Below, in pieces: positions 1-7,192 of a stretch of DNA of 64,000 bases. Where the stretch lies: assembly GCF_002583555.1 (NCBI RefSeq), contig NZ_BEGX01000069.1, forward strand, positions 1-64,000. Reading direction: 5' to 3'. The notes beneath the pieces were generated by a model that was not told the origin of the DNA, did not search any database, and saw only the letters and a program-made list of their open reading frames with translations. How positions within the stretch are numbered: position 1 is the stretch's first letter; the number at the start of each line of letters is the position of its first letter. Source of the stretch: Pseudonocardia sp. N23. Its GTDB lineage: Bacteria > Actinomycetota > Actinomycetes > Mycobacteriales > Pseudonocardiaceae. The translations under genes were made by a program, and so were the position numbers.

Positions 1-53
1 TTCTTGGCTCCGTCGAGCATGGCGTTGTAGACCTCGGGAGTGGCGATCGGCAT
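1..53 (-). CDS. fba: Class II fructose-bisphosphate aldolase, N-terminal fragment (cut by window edge)
   Basis: Only the first 17 codons are present, reading MPIATPEVYNAMLDGAK from an ATG at 53. This matches the very conserved N terminus of actinobacterial class II (zinc-dependent) fructose-bisphosphate aldolase, the glycolytic and gluconeogenic enzyme that splits or forms fructose 1,6-bisphosphate. An AGGA-type ribosome binding site sits about 7 bases upstream of the ATG. A GATAAT -10-like hexamer occurs further upstream on this strand (112-117) without a convincing -35. The neighbourhood supports the call, because in mycobacteria fba also lies beside a DedA gene and a GH76 gene. The assignment rests on a short stretch plus synteny. 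Confidence 0.85.
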   Translation of the reverse strand, partial: MPIATPEVYNAMLDGAK

Positions 54-142
54 GGGGCGTCCTCTCGATCTGGTGGCGGCCGTCGTGGCATGTCGGCGCT
101 CGTCACGGGCGATTATCGCGTACCCGAGGACGGGCTCCGCCA

Positions 143-877
143 ATGCCGGATCCACACGCCGATAGACTCCGGCGGGTGAACGGGGAGGGGAGTACGGCGA
201 GCCAGCACGCTTTCGAGCCCCATGACCGCTACGGCGTCGATGGGCAGTTCCCGGGATCCGCCACCGGCCGGCATGCGCCGACCGAGGGTGAGCGCGCGGT
301 CGAGCAGACACTGAGCAGGTTGCGCCGCATCGACGCGGGACCCGATCCCGTCGCCACGGTGCCGCCGCCCCCACCGGGCGCGCCGCCGCGCACCCTGGCC
401 GATCTCTACAACGACCACCGGCTCCGGCTCGTCCGGCTCGCCGTGCTCCTGGTCGACGAGCCGACCACCGCCGAGGACGTGGTGCAGGAGGCCTTCACGG
501 GTCTGCACCGCAACTGGGGTGGGCTGCGCGACGAGGCCGCCGCGGTGGCGTACCTGCGCACGGCCGTCGTCAACGGGTCGCGGTCGGTGCTGCGGCGCCG
601 GCGCACGGCGCGCGACTACGTGCCCCCGCACAGCGTGAACGCCCGGTCGGCGGAGTCGCTGGCGATGCTGTCGGCCGAGCACCAGGCCGTCGTCGACGCG
701 TTGGCAACGCTCCCGCCCCGGCAGCGTGAGGTGCTCGTGCTCCGGTATTACGGCGGGATGTCGGAAGCCGAGATCGCGGAGGCGACGGGCATCAGCCGCG
801 GTACGGTCAAGTCGACGGCGAGCCGGGGGCTCGACACCGTCGCGAAGGTGATGGCGGCCCGCGCGTCGGGCCGATGA
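143..877 (+). CDS. SigE-type (ECF-like) RNA polymerase sigma-70 factor
   Basis: A 244-residue protein whose last 165 residues form a compact ECF-type sigma factor. Region 2 starts near residue 85 and contains the core-binding DVVQEAFTGL segment and the WGGLRDE/AYLRTAVVN stretch. A short basic linker (RSVLRRRRTARD) follows. Region 4 carries the LPPRQREVLVLRYYGGMSEAEI segment and the ISRGTVKS recognition helix. The first 80 residues are low-complexity and Pro-rich, so the true start could be the in-frame GTG at 176 or later; an AGGA lies about 13 bases before the ATG at 143. No anti-sigma factor is recognisable, but a small membrane protein follows 34 bases downstream and may be its partner. 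The regulon cannot be predicted from sequence. Confidence 0.85.
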   Translation: MPDPHADRLRRVNGEGSTASQHAFEPHDRYGVDGQFPGSATGRHAPTEGERAVEQTLSRLRRIDAGPDPVATVPPPPPGAPPRTLADLYNDHRLRLVRLAVLLVDEPTTAEDVVQEAFTGLHRNWGGLRDEAAAVAYLRTAVVNGSRSVLRRRRTARDYVPPHSVNARSAESLAMLSAEHQAVVDALATLPPRQREVLVLRYYGGMSEAEIAEATGISRGTVKSTASRGLDTVAKVMAARASGR

Positions 878-911
878 GATCCAGAACCCCGCGAACAGGG
901 AGGACGGCACC

Positions 912-1358
912 GTGACGGCGATGGACGACCCGGGGCGGAAGCTGTCCGAAGCACTGCGTGCCCGCGCCGGCCAGACCAACGGGGACCCGTTCGCGGCCGC
1001 GCCGCAGCCGGCTCCGCTGCGCCTTCCGCCCGCGCCGCTCGCCCCGGCGCCCTCCCCGCAGGCCTCGGGCCGCTACGCCCCGGCCCAGCAGTCGATGCAG
1101 CTGCCGCCCGTACAGCAGTCGATGCAGCAGCAGGCCTACGCGGTGACGGCGCAGCCCGACCACGGCTCGTCGGGCATGTGGGCGCAGCAGGCGGTGAGCC
1201 CCACGGGGGCGAGCCGGGGCCGGCGCTCGGCTCCCCGCAGCCCGATGAACCAGATCGGCTGGGCCCTGACGGTCGCCCTGCTGGGTGGCGCGGTCCTCGG
1301 CTGCGCGCTCGCGCTGCTGTCCGTGCTCGTTCCGGGGTTGCTACCGCCGCTCGGGTGA
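912..1358 (+). CDS. Pro/Gln/Ala-rich single-pass membrane protein next to the sigma factor
   Basis: A 148-residue protein starting at GTG 912, 34 bases after the sigma-factor gene and probably co-transcribed with it. Residues 1-110 are cytoplasm-like, polar and low-complexity, with two near-identical QQSMQ repeats; residues about 112-145 form one hydrophobic membrane anchor at the C terminus. This tail-anchored layout resembles small regulators found beside SigE-type sigma factors, but it has no zinc-binding HxxxCxxC anti-sigma motif, so an anti-sigma role is only an inference from position. No family is recognised with confidence. Confidence 0.7.
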   Translation: MTAMDDPGRKLSEALRARAGQTNGDPFAAAPQPAPLRLPPAPLAPAPSPQASGRYAPAQQSMQLPPVQQSMQQQAYAVTAQPDHGSSGMWAQQAVSPTGASRGRRSAPRSPMNQIGWALTVALLGGAVLGCALALLSVLVPGLLPPLG

Positions 1359-1386
1359 GTCGCGGGGCCGGGTACCGTCGTGAACC

Positions 1387-2073
1387 GTGACGAACCTCCT
1401 CGGCAGCCTGCCGACGACCGCCACGCTCGCACTGGGCCCGGAGTGGCTCCAGCCCGACACGATCATCAGGTGGTTGGGTCCGTGGGCGCTGGTCGGGCTC
1501 GCGGTGATCGTGTTCGCCGAGTGCGGGCTGCTGCTGGGGTTCTTCCTCCCCGGTGACTCACTGCTGTTCACGGCGGGGCTGTTCGTCCACGTCGGGGCGA
1601 TCCAGACACCGCTGTGGCTGACGTGCCTCATCCTCGTCGTCGCGGCGTTCGCAGGGAATGCGTGCGGGTACTGGATCGGCCGCGCGGCCGGCCCAGCGAT
1701 CTTCGACAGACCGAAGTCGCGGCTGTTCAAACCCGAGCACGTCGAGAAGACCCAGGGCTTCTTCGACAAGTACGGCAACCGCGCCATCGTCATGGCACGT
1801 TTCGTACCGATCGTCCGCACGTTCATCACCGTCATGGCGGGAGTGGCGAAGATGGACCCGCGCCGGTACTTCACGTACTCGCTGATCGGTGGCGTGGCGT
1901 GGGCCGCGGGCGTGACGGTGCTGGGGTACTTCCTGGGAAGCTTCGACATCGTCAAGAACAACATCGAGGCGATGCTCATCCTGATCGTGCTGATCTCGGT
2001 CGTCCCGATCATCATCGAGGTCGTCCGGGCACGGCGCGCCCGCCCGGGCCCCGCCCACCGCGCCCGCCGCTGA
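1387..2073 (+). CDS. DedA family membrane protein (first of a tandem pair)
   Basis: A 228-residue polytopic membrane protein with the DedA/VTT hallmarks: an early FLPGDSLLFTAGLF re-entrant segment, a central RFVPIVRTF motif with the conserved arginines, and the GGVAWAAGVTVLGYFLG segment. DedA proteins of the inner membrane are implicated in lipid carrier or phospholipid flipping and proton-coupled envelope homeostasis; the exact substrate here is unknown. The start is GTG at 1387. The basic C-terminal tail (RARRARPGPAHRARR) is probably cytoplasmic. A second DedA gene follows 60 bases downstream in the same direction, and Rv0364 occupies the equivalent place beside fba in M. tuberculosis. Confidence 0.93.
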   Translation: MTNLLGSLPTTATLALGPEWLQPDTIIRWLGPWALVGLAVIVFAECGLLLGFFLPGDSLLFTAGLFVHVGAIQTPLWLTCLILVVAAFAGNACGYWIGRAAGPAIFDRPKSRLFKPEHVEKTQGFFDKYGNRAIVMARFVPIVRTFITVMAGVAKMDPRRYFTYSLIGGVAWAAGVTVLGYFLGSFDIVKNNIEAMLILIVLISVVPIIIEVVRARRARPGPAHRARR

Positions 2074-2133
2074 TCATCCCCGCCCATTGATCGTCTTTGC
2101 GACGACGGTGCCCGGCGACCATGCTGGAGACCA

Positions 2134-2850
2134 GTGACCACCACGACCGCCCTCACGACGACCCTGGCGTGGAGCCCGCTCGAATCCGCGGGACCGGCCA
2201 CGGTCTGGGTCGTCGTGCTCACGTTCATCTTCCTGGAGTGCGCGTTCATCGTCGGGCTGTTCCTGCCGGGTGACTCGCTGCTCGTTGCGGCGGGCGTGGT
2301 CCTTGCCCAGCACGGGCACGAGCGCGGCGCCTGGATCCTCGCCGCCGTCGCCGCGGTGCTCGCGGTCGCGGGGAACCAGGTCGGATACCTCGTCGGCCGG
2401 TACACCGGCACCCGCATCCTCGCCCGCAAGGACGGGAAGATGCTCAACAAGGCCAACCTCGAACGGGCGGGGCGCTTCCTCGACCGCTGGGGGTTCTGGT
2501 CGATCGTCGTGGCCCGCTGGATCCCGTGGATCCGGACGCTGGCGCCGATGATCGCGGGCGCGGTCCGCATGGACAACCGCAAGTTCCTGCTGGCCAACAG
2601 CGTCGGCGCGATCGTCTGGGTGCCGACGCTGCTGATGCTCGGCTACTACGGCGCCGGCCTGCTCGACTCGGTGCCGTGGCTCAAGACCGTCGCGGTGGTC
2701 GTGTCGATCGCGTTCTTCGTCGTCGGCACCGGGCTCGGGGTGTGGCGTTACCGCCAGGAGATGCGCCGCCCGGTCGACGACACCGCGGAGCTGCCCGAGG
2801 ACCGGGCCGCCGCCGAGGCTGAGACCCGCCCGGCCGCGGGTGAGGCCTGA
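2134..2850 (+). CDS. DedA family membrane protein (second of a tandem pair)
   Basis: A 238-residue DedA/VTT protein from GTG 2134. It repeats the family motifs of its upstream neighbour, FLPGDSLLVAAGVV and RWIPWIRTLAPMIAGAVRMD, followed by a hydrophobic WVPTLLMLGYYGAG segment, and ends in an acidic Ala/Glu-rich cytoplasmic tail. The two paralogues are clearly diverged in sequence, so this is an old duplication rather than a recent one. A heteromeric or substrate-specialised pair is plausible but not shown. It converges with the GH76 gene, leaving only 9 bases between the two stop codons. Confidence 0.93.
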   Translation: MTTTTALTTTLAWSPLESAGPATVWVVVLTFIFLECAFIVGLFLPGDSLLVAAGVVLAQHGHERGAWILAAVAAVLAVAGNQVGYLVGRYTGTRILARKDGKMLNKANLERAGRFLDRWGFWSIVVARWIPWIRTLAPMIAGAVRMDNRKFLLANSVGAIVWVPTLLMLGYYGAGLLDSVPWLKTVAVVVSIAFFVVGTGLGVWRYRQEMRRPVDDTAELPEDRAAAEAETRPAAGEA

Positions 2851-2859
2851 CCCGCACCG

Positions 2860-3915
2860 CTACGCGAGGGTCGCTGCCGCCTCCAGCAGCATCCAGCCCG
2901 ACAGCTGCACCGACAGCGCTGCCTCCGGGGTGCCGGGGGTGGGGATGCGGGCGGGGCGTCGCCAGTCGTGGGCGAAGACAGGGCCGGTCGCGACCTCGGC
3001 GCGGTTGTCCCACACCGACTCCGCGCTGGCCAGCACCAGGCGGCGGGCGGTGTCGGCCAGCTCGGGGCGGCGACGGGCGGCGTCGGCCAGGTAGCGGGCG
3101 AGGATGCCGTTGAACAGGCCGCCGTCGCCGCCGTCGTCGTAGCCGGGGACGACACCGTCGGGGCCCGCCATGTGCGTCGCGACGGCGTCGAGGACGGCGG
3201 CGGCGCGCTCGGCCCAGCGCGGGTCGCCGTCACGGTCGGCGAGCTCGACGCAGGCGCCCAGGTAGACGCCCTGGCAGTAGGTGTAGGTCGTCGCGGCGAT
3301 CTCGCGGACGGTGCCGTCGGGGGCGAGCCGGATTCCGTCGCGGACCAGCCCGCTGTCGGGGTCGACGAGCGCGTCGGCCATCCAGTCGACGATCGACGCG
3401 GCGAGCGGGAGCCGCCCGCTGCGGGCGAGCAGGATCGCGGCGGGGCCGTTGGCGGGGGCGTTCTTGAAGTCGTCGGCGCGCCGCCACCAGATGCCGCCGC
3501 CGCCGTCGGGGGTCCAGCCGGCGCGGAGCCGGTCGGTGACGGCGGCGACCGCCTTCGGGCCGGAGTGCCGTGCGAGGGGGCCCGCTCGTTCGACGGCGAG
3601 GCCGAACCAGGCGATGTCGTCGTAGTAGTCGTTGGTCCAGCGGCCCAGGTTCATCAGCCGGACGCCGCGGGCGGTCCCGGCGATCACGGCGGCCCGGCGC
3701 CGGTCGGGGTCACGCAGCTCGGCGTCGACGAGGCAGTCGAGCAGGTGCGCCTGCCACCAGTAGTGCCACGGCCACGGCCGGTCCAACCGGGGCCGTGGCC
3801 AGCGGATCCGGCCGATCCGCGTCCCCGGTGCCACCCCGACGACACGGCGCAGGTGCCGCGCCCGCACCGCTGCCTCGGCCTCGGCCGCCCGCGACGCCCA
3901 CACGGAGTCGCTCAT
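2860..3915 (-). CDS. Glycoside hydrolase family 76 protein (alpha-1,6-mannanase-like)
   Basis: A 351-residue alpha/alpha-barrel type protein. The RWTNDYYDDIAWFGLA segment near residues 91-106 contains the paired aspartates that are catalytic in GH76 endo-alpha-1,6-mannanases, and aromatic-rich motifs typical of the family follow (GGIWWRR, FKNAPANGPAAILLAR, YTYCQGVYLGA). No signal peptide is visible, so it may be cytoplasmic or exported by another route. Rv0365c is the syntenic GH76 protein near fba in M. tuberculosis. The ATG at 3915 overlaps the stop of the upstream gene as ATGA, which fixes the start and implies translational coupling. The reading frame stays open far upstream, but that extension lies over the neighbouring gene and is not coding. 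Confidence 0.87.
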   Translation of the reverse strand: MSDSVWASRAAEAEAAVRARHLRRVVGVAPGTRIGRIRWPRPRLDRPWPWHYWWQAHLLDCLVDAELRDPDRRRAAVIAGTARGVRLMNLGRWTNDYYDDIAWFGLAVERAGPLARHSGPKAVAAVTDRLRAGWTPDGGGGIWWRRADDFKNAPANGPAAILLARSGRLPLAASIVDWMADALVDPDSGLVRDGIRLAPDGTVREIAATTYTYCQGVYLGACVELADRDGDPRWAERAAAVLDAVATHMAGPDGVVPGYDDGGDGGLFNGILARYLADAARRRPELADTARRLVLASAESVWDNRAEVATGPVFAHDWRRPARIPTPGTPEAALSVQLSGWMLLEAAATLA

Positions 3916-4358
3916 GTGCTGCCCGCCGGGACCTGCAGGGGTGCGTGGGACGTCTCCTCGCGCACGAACACGTAGGTGGCGACGAGATCGCCCGACACGT
4001 CGGCTCGGCGGGTCTCGCCACCCGCGAGGGAGGCCGTGCGCAGGGCGAACACCGTCGAGAAGGAGTGCAGCTCCCAGCCCTCGCGGACGACGGAGTCGAG
4101 CACGTCGGACACGTCGGCCGCGTAGTGGACGACGCCGTCGTCGGCGCGGGCGACGGGCACCGCCGTCACGGTGTCCAGCGGCAGCGAGAACTGGTACATC
4201 TCCAGCTCGTCGTCGTAGGCGGCGCGGGCGCGGCCGACGGGGGAGGCGTCGAACTCCTCGGCGGCACGCTTGCGCTGCGCCTCCTCCTCGGCGAGGAGCT
4301 GCCGGTTCCACTCCTCGGCCGACCGGGCCTCGCGTTCCTCACTCCTCCAGAACGGCAC
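3912..4358 (-). CDS. Conserved hypothetical protein coupled to the GH76 gene
   Basis: A 148-residue soluble protein beginning at GTG 4358 (VPFWRSEEREARSAEEW). The N-terminal third is charged and probably helical (many E, R and A), and the rest looks like a compact alpha/beta fold (SDVLDSVVREGWELHSFSTVFALR, then SGDLVATYVFVRE). Its stop overlaps the ATG of the GH76 gene, so the two are translated as one unit. I do not recognise the family. The EGWELHS stretch resembles small DUF4177-like domains found in many bacterial proteins, but that is only a resemblance. Confidence 0.7.
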   Translation of the reverse strand: MPFWRSEEREARSAEEWNRQLLAEEEAQRKRAAEEFDASPVGRARAAYDDELEMYQFSLPLDTVTAVPVARADDGVVHYAADVSDVLDSVVREGWELHSFSTVFALRTASLAGGETRRADVSGDLVATYVFVREETSHAPLQVPAGST

Positions 4359-4417
4359 GTCGCCACGATAGGCCGGGCCGTGCGCGACGGGCCGCAGGCG
4401 CGCGCCCGGCCGGCCGG

Positions 4418-5368
4418 TCAGGCGTCGGTGAGTGGCGGGTTCATCGGGTAGGCGCCGACGCCGTCCGCGGCCACGGGCAGCGCCGACCCGCTGACGACCT
4501 TCTCGACCGTGAACCGGACCCGACGCCCGGTGTGGCCGTCGTCGCCCTCCCCGTCGGTCCACAGCAGCTCGGCCGTGCCGGACAGGTGCACCGTCGCCCC
4601 GGTCTCGAAGTCGATGAACACCATCGCGGCGGTCGGGTCGACCTGCAGGTTGCCGAAGCTGTTGAACATGTTGTTGCCCTGGTAGTCGGGCCACCACAGG
4701 TGTGTCTCGTCCTCGACGCGCACGAACCCGCGCGAGCCGCCGCGGTGGGACGCGTCGTTGCCGCGCCCGGGGTGCGCGGTGCCCAGGAAGAAGGTGTCCG
4801 ACCGGCGGATGAGGTCGATGTCGGCGGCATCGAGGACGCTGTCGCGCCGGACCGTGGCGCCGTCGCCGGCCGCCGGCCCGCGGGGTTCGAGCGCACGCTG
4901 CTGGATGTACTGGGGGCAGTTGCCGTAGGCCTGGTCGACCTCGAGGGTGAGCCCGGCCGCGTCGGCGGCGGTCACCTCGCCGTTGATGCGCAGACGGCGA
5001 CGCTTCACCAGGTCGATCGACAGCATCCCGAACGGCTGGCCTGCGGCGAGCTCACCCAGCGGCCCGTCGGCGGCGGGGACGCTGTGGACCTGCATCGTCG
5101 TGAGTCCGCTGACCTCGATGAACCCGGCGGGGCCGGTCAGCGCCGTCACCCACAGCCGGTCGTCGGCGTCGCGCGCGGAGAACGCGACGAACGTCTGCCC
5201 GGCGAGGAACCGCTGGACCCCGGCGTTGAGCACGGCGGGGGCCAGCATCCCCACCAGCCGGTCGGCCTCCGCGCGCAGACCGGCCCGCTCCTGGACGGCG
5301 ATCTCGCCCTCGTGGAATCCGGTGTGTCCCGCGTGCAGCATGGTGGCCACGGTCCCTCCCCAGTTCAT
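4418..5368 (-). CDS. Pyridoxamine 5'-phosphate oxidase-family flavin-binding protein
   Basis: A 316-residue protein with two split-barrel-like halves, typical of long PNPOx-like proteins. The first half contains WVTALTGPAGFIEV and FGMLSIDLVKRRRLRINGEV, and the second contains DTFFLGTAHPGRGNDASHRGG, VRVEDETHLWWPDYQGNNMFNSFGNL and PTAAMVFIDFETG. Such proteins bind FMN, FAD or F420 and often detoxify small molecules; the substrate is unknown. The ATG at 5366-5368 is inside one arm of a 14-bp inverted repeat, so transcription probably starts at or close to the start codon (leaderless) and is controlled by a dimeric repressor binding there. No regulator gene is adjacent. Confidence 0.85.
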   Translation of the reverse strand: MNWGGTVATMLHAGHTGFHEGEIAVQERAGLRAEADRLVGMLAPAVLNAGVQRFLAGQTFVAFSARDADDRLWVTALTGPAGFIEVSGLTTMQVHSVPAADGPLGELAAGQPFGMLSIDLVKRRRLRINGEVTAADAAGLTLEVDQAYGNCPQYIQQRALEPRGPAAGDGATVRRDSVLDAADIDLIRRSDTFFLGTAHPGRGNDASHRGGSRGFVRVEDETHLWWPDYQGNNMFNSFGNLQVDPTAAMVFIDFETGATVHLSGTAELLWTDGEGDDGHTGRRVRFTVEKVVSGSALPVAADGVGAYPMNPPLTDA

Positions 5369-5400
5369 CTAATGCTTACGGAGAGTGTAAGCGTTAGATG
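5366..5400. promoter_or_regulatory. Near-perfect 14-bp inverted repeat (probable repressor operator)
   Basis: The arms CATCTAATGCTTAC (5366-5379) and GTAAGCGTTAGATG (5387-5400) match at 13 of 14 positions around a 7-bp spacer. The inner CTTAC...GTAAG core looks like operators of TetR-type repressors in actinobacteria. The left arm contains the start codon of the PNPOx-like gene, and the whole element fills the gap before the end of the ABC transporter gene. It has no T-tract, so a terminator is less likely than an operator. Confidence 0.65.
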
Positions 5401-5431
5401 TGGCGATCGCCTTCCCGCCGTCGCGTACGTC

Positions 5432-7192
5432 TCATCGCGGCTCCGTCCACGCCGCCCACAATCCGTGATAGCGGCCGCCGGCCGCGAGCAGCTCCTCGTG
5501 CGTCCCTCGCTCCACCACGTGGCCCGCCTCCAGCACGACCACCAGGTCGGCCCCCGCGGCCTGCGTCAGCCGGTGCGCGACCAGCAGCCCCGTCCGCCCC
5601 GCCAGCGCCCTCTCCGCCGCCGCCTCCAACAACCGCGCCCCCGCACTCCCCGCATCCGCGGTGGCCTCGTCGAGCACCGCCACCAGCGGGTCCGCCAGCA
5701 CCAGCCGGGCCAGCGCCAGGTGCTGGGCCTGCACGATCGTCAACGTGTGCCCGCCGCTGCCGACCTCCGTCGCGAGCCCGTCGGGCAACGCGTCCACCCA
5801 GCCGGTGGCGCCCACCGCGTCGAGCGCGGTCCGCAGGTCGGCCTCGGACGCATCGGCCCGGGCCAGCCGCAGGTCGTCGGCCAGCGGGCCCGCGAAGACG
5901 TGCACCTCCTGCGTCACCAGCGCGACCGCGGTCCGCAGCCGCTCCGGGTCGTGCGCGTCCAGCGGCACCCCGCCGATCTCGATCGCGCCCCGCACGGGCC
6001 GGTGCACCCCCGCGACGAGCGTCGCCAACGTCGTCTTCCCCGCACCGCTCGCCCCCACCAGCGCGACCCGCGTCCCCGGCTCCACGTCGAGGTCGACGTC
6101 GGCGAGGACGTCGTGGCCGTCGACGTAGGCGTGGCCGAGGCCCTTCACCCGCACCGACCCGTCCGACGCCGTGCGCGGCTCCGCCACCGCAGGCGCCGGC
6201 GGCAGGTCCACCACGCCGACGATGCGCCCCAGGCTCGCCGCCGCCGACTGCGCCGTGTCGAGCAGGAACAGCACGGCGTTGATCGGCCCGAACAGGTTGA
6301 TGAAGTACAGGGCCGCCGCGCTCGCCGTCCCGATCGACGACGTCTCCGACCTGACCAGCAGGAACCCCACCGTCAGGACACCCGCGACCCCGATGAACTC
6401 CGCGACGTTGAGCCGGCCGAAGAACGACGTCTGCAGCTGGACGACGCGCCGCTCCGTCGTCACCACGTCCTCGGTGCGGGACCGGACCCGGCGTGCGTGG
6501 TCGTCGGCCAGCCCGAGCGCGCGGACCGTCCGCACCCCGCCGACGGTGTCGAGCAGCTGCTGCTGCTGCGCGCCCGCGTACCGGCGCTGCACCGCGTACA
6601 GCGGCGACGACCGCCGCAGGTACCAGCGGGCCGTCAGCACCTGGACGGGCACGGCCAGCAGCGCGGCGACCATGAACCGCCAGTCGAGGACGGCCAGCCC
6701 GACGAGCGTCAGCGCGATCGTCAGGGCGGCCCGAGCGAACTCCGGGACCGCCTCCCGGACGGCCTCGCCGACCAGCGCCACGTCCTCGCTCGCCCGCGAC
6801 GTCAGGTCCCCGGCGCCCGCGGACTCGATGCGCTGCAACGGAAGCCCGAGTGCCCGCTGGACGAACCGCTCCCGCAGGTCGGCCAGCATGTTCTCGCCGA
6901 CGCGGGCCACCAGCGCCACCCCGAGCACCGCCAGCAGACCCTGCACGAGCGCGACGGCCACCAGCACCAGCACCGGCGTCGTCACCGCATCGGGGCCTCG
7001 GCCGTCGACGACCAGGTCGACGATCCGCCCGAGCAACGGGGCCGTCACCAAGCTCACCGCGGCCCCCGCGACGAGCGCGGCCAGCGCCGCGAGCGCACGG
7101 AGCCGGAACGGCTGTACGAGCGCGGCCAGCGCCGCGCGGACCTCCGTCCCCGAGGCGACCGGCAACAGGGTGCGGCCGCGGTCCTCGCTCAT
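5432..7192 (-). CDS. ABC exporter half-transporter with intact Walker motifs
   Basis: A 586-residue type IV ABC exporter half: six membrane helices in residues about 30-325, then a nucleotide-binding domain. Walker A is GASGAGKT (380-387) and Walker B is LVAVLDE (503-509) with the catalytic Glu. The H-loop is in VAHRL. The LSGGQ signature is not conserved and is replaced by a region reading HTLTIVQAQ. Its partner encoded upstream has the opposite defect, so the two probably form one heterodimer. The start ATG overlaps the partner's stop as ATGA. Multidrug, lipid or peptide export is typical for the family; the substrate is unknown. Confidence 0.92.
   Translation of the reverse strand: MSEDRGRTLLPVASGTEVRAALAALVQPFRLRALAALAALVAGAAVSLVTAPLLGRIVDLVVDGRGPDAVTTPVLVLVAVALVQGLLAVLGVALVARVGENMLADLRERFVQRALGLPLQRIESAGAGDLTSRASEDVALVGEAVREAVPEFARAALTIALTLVGLAVLDWRFMVAALLAVPVQVLTARWYLRRSSPLYAVQRRYAGAQQQQLLDTVGGVRTVRALGLADDHARRVRSRTEDVVTTERRVVQLQTSFFGRLNVAEFIGVAGVLTVGFLLVRSETSSIGTASAAALYFINLFGPINAVLFLLDTAQSAAASLGRIVGVVDLPPAPAVAEPRTASDGSVRVKGLGHAYVDGHDVLADVDLDVEPGTRVALVGASGAGKTTLATLVAGVHRPVRGAIEIGGVPLDAHDPERLRTAVALVTQEVHVFAGPLADDLRLARADASEADLRTALDAVGATGWVDALPDGLATEVGSGGHTLTIVQAQHLALARLVLADPLVAVLDEATADAGSAGARLLEAAAERALAGRTGLLVAHRLTQAAGADLVVVLEAGHVVERGTHEELLAAGGRYHGLWAAWTEPR

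Noticed and set aside
3916..4311. N-terminal extension of the GH76 protein
   Set aside because: Arg/Gly-rich translation that overlaps the upstream coupled gene; the ATGA overlap at 3912-3915 marks the true start.
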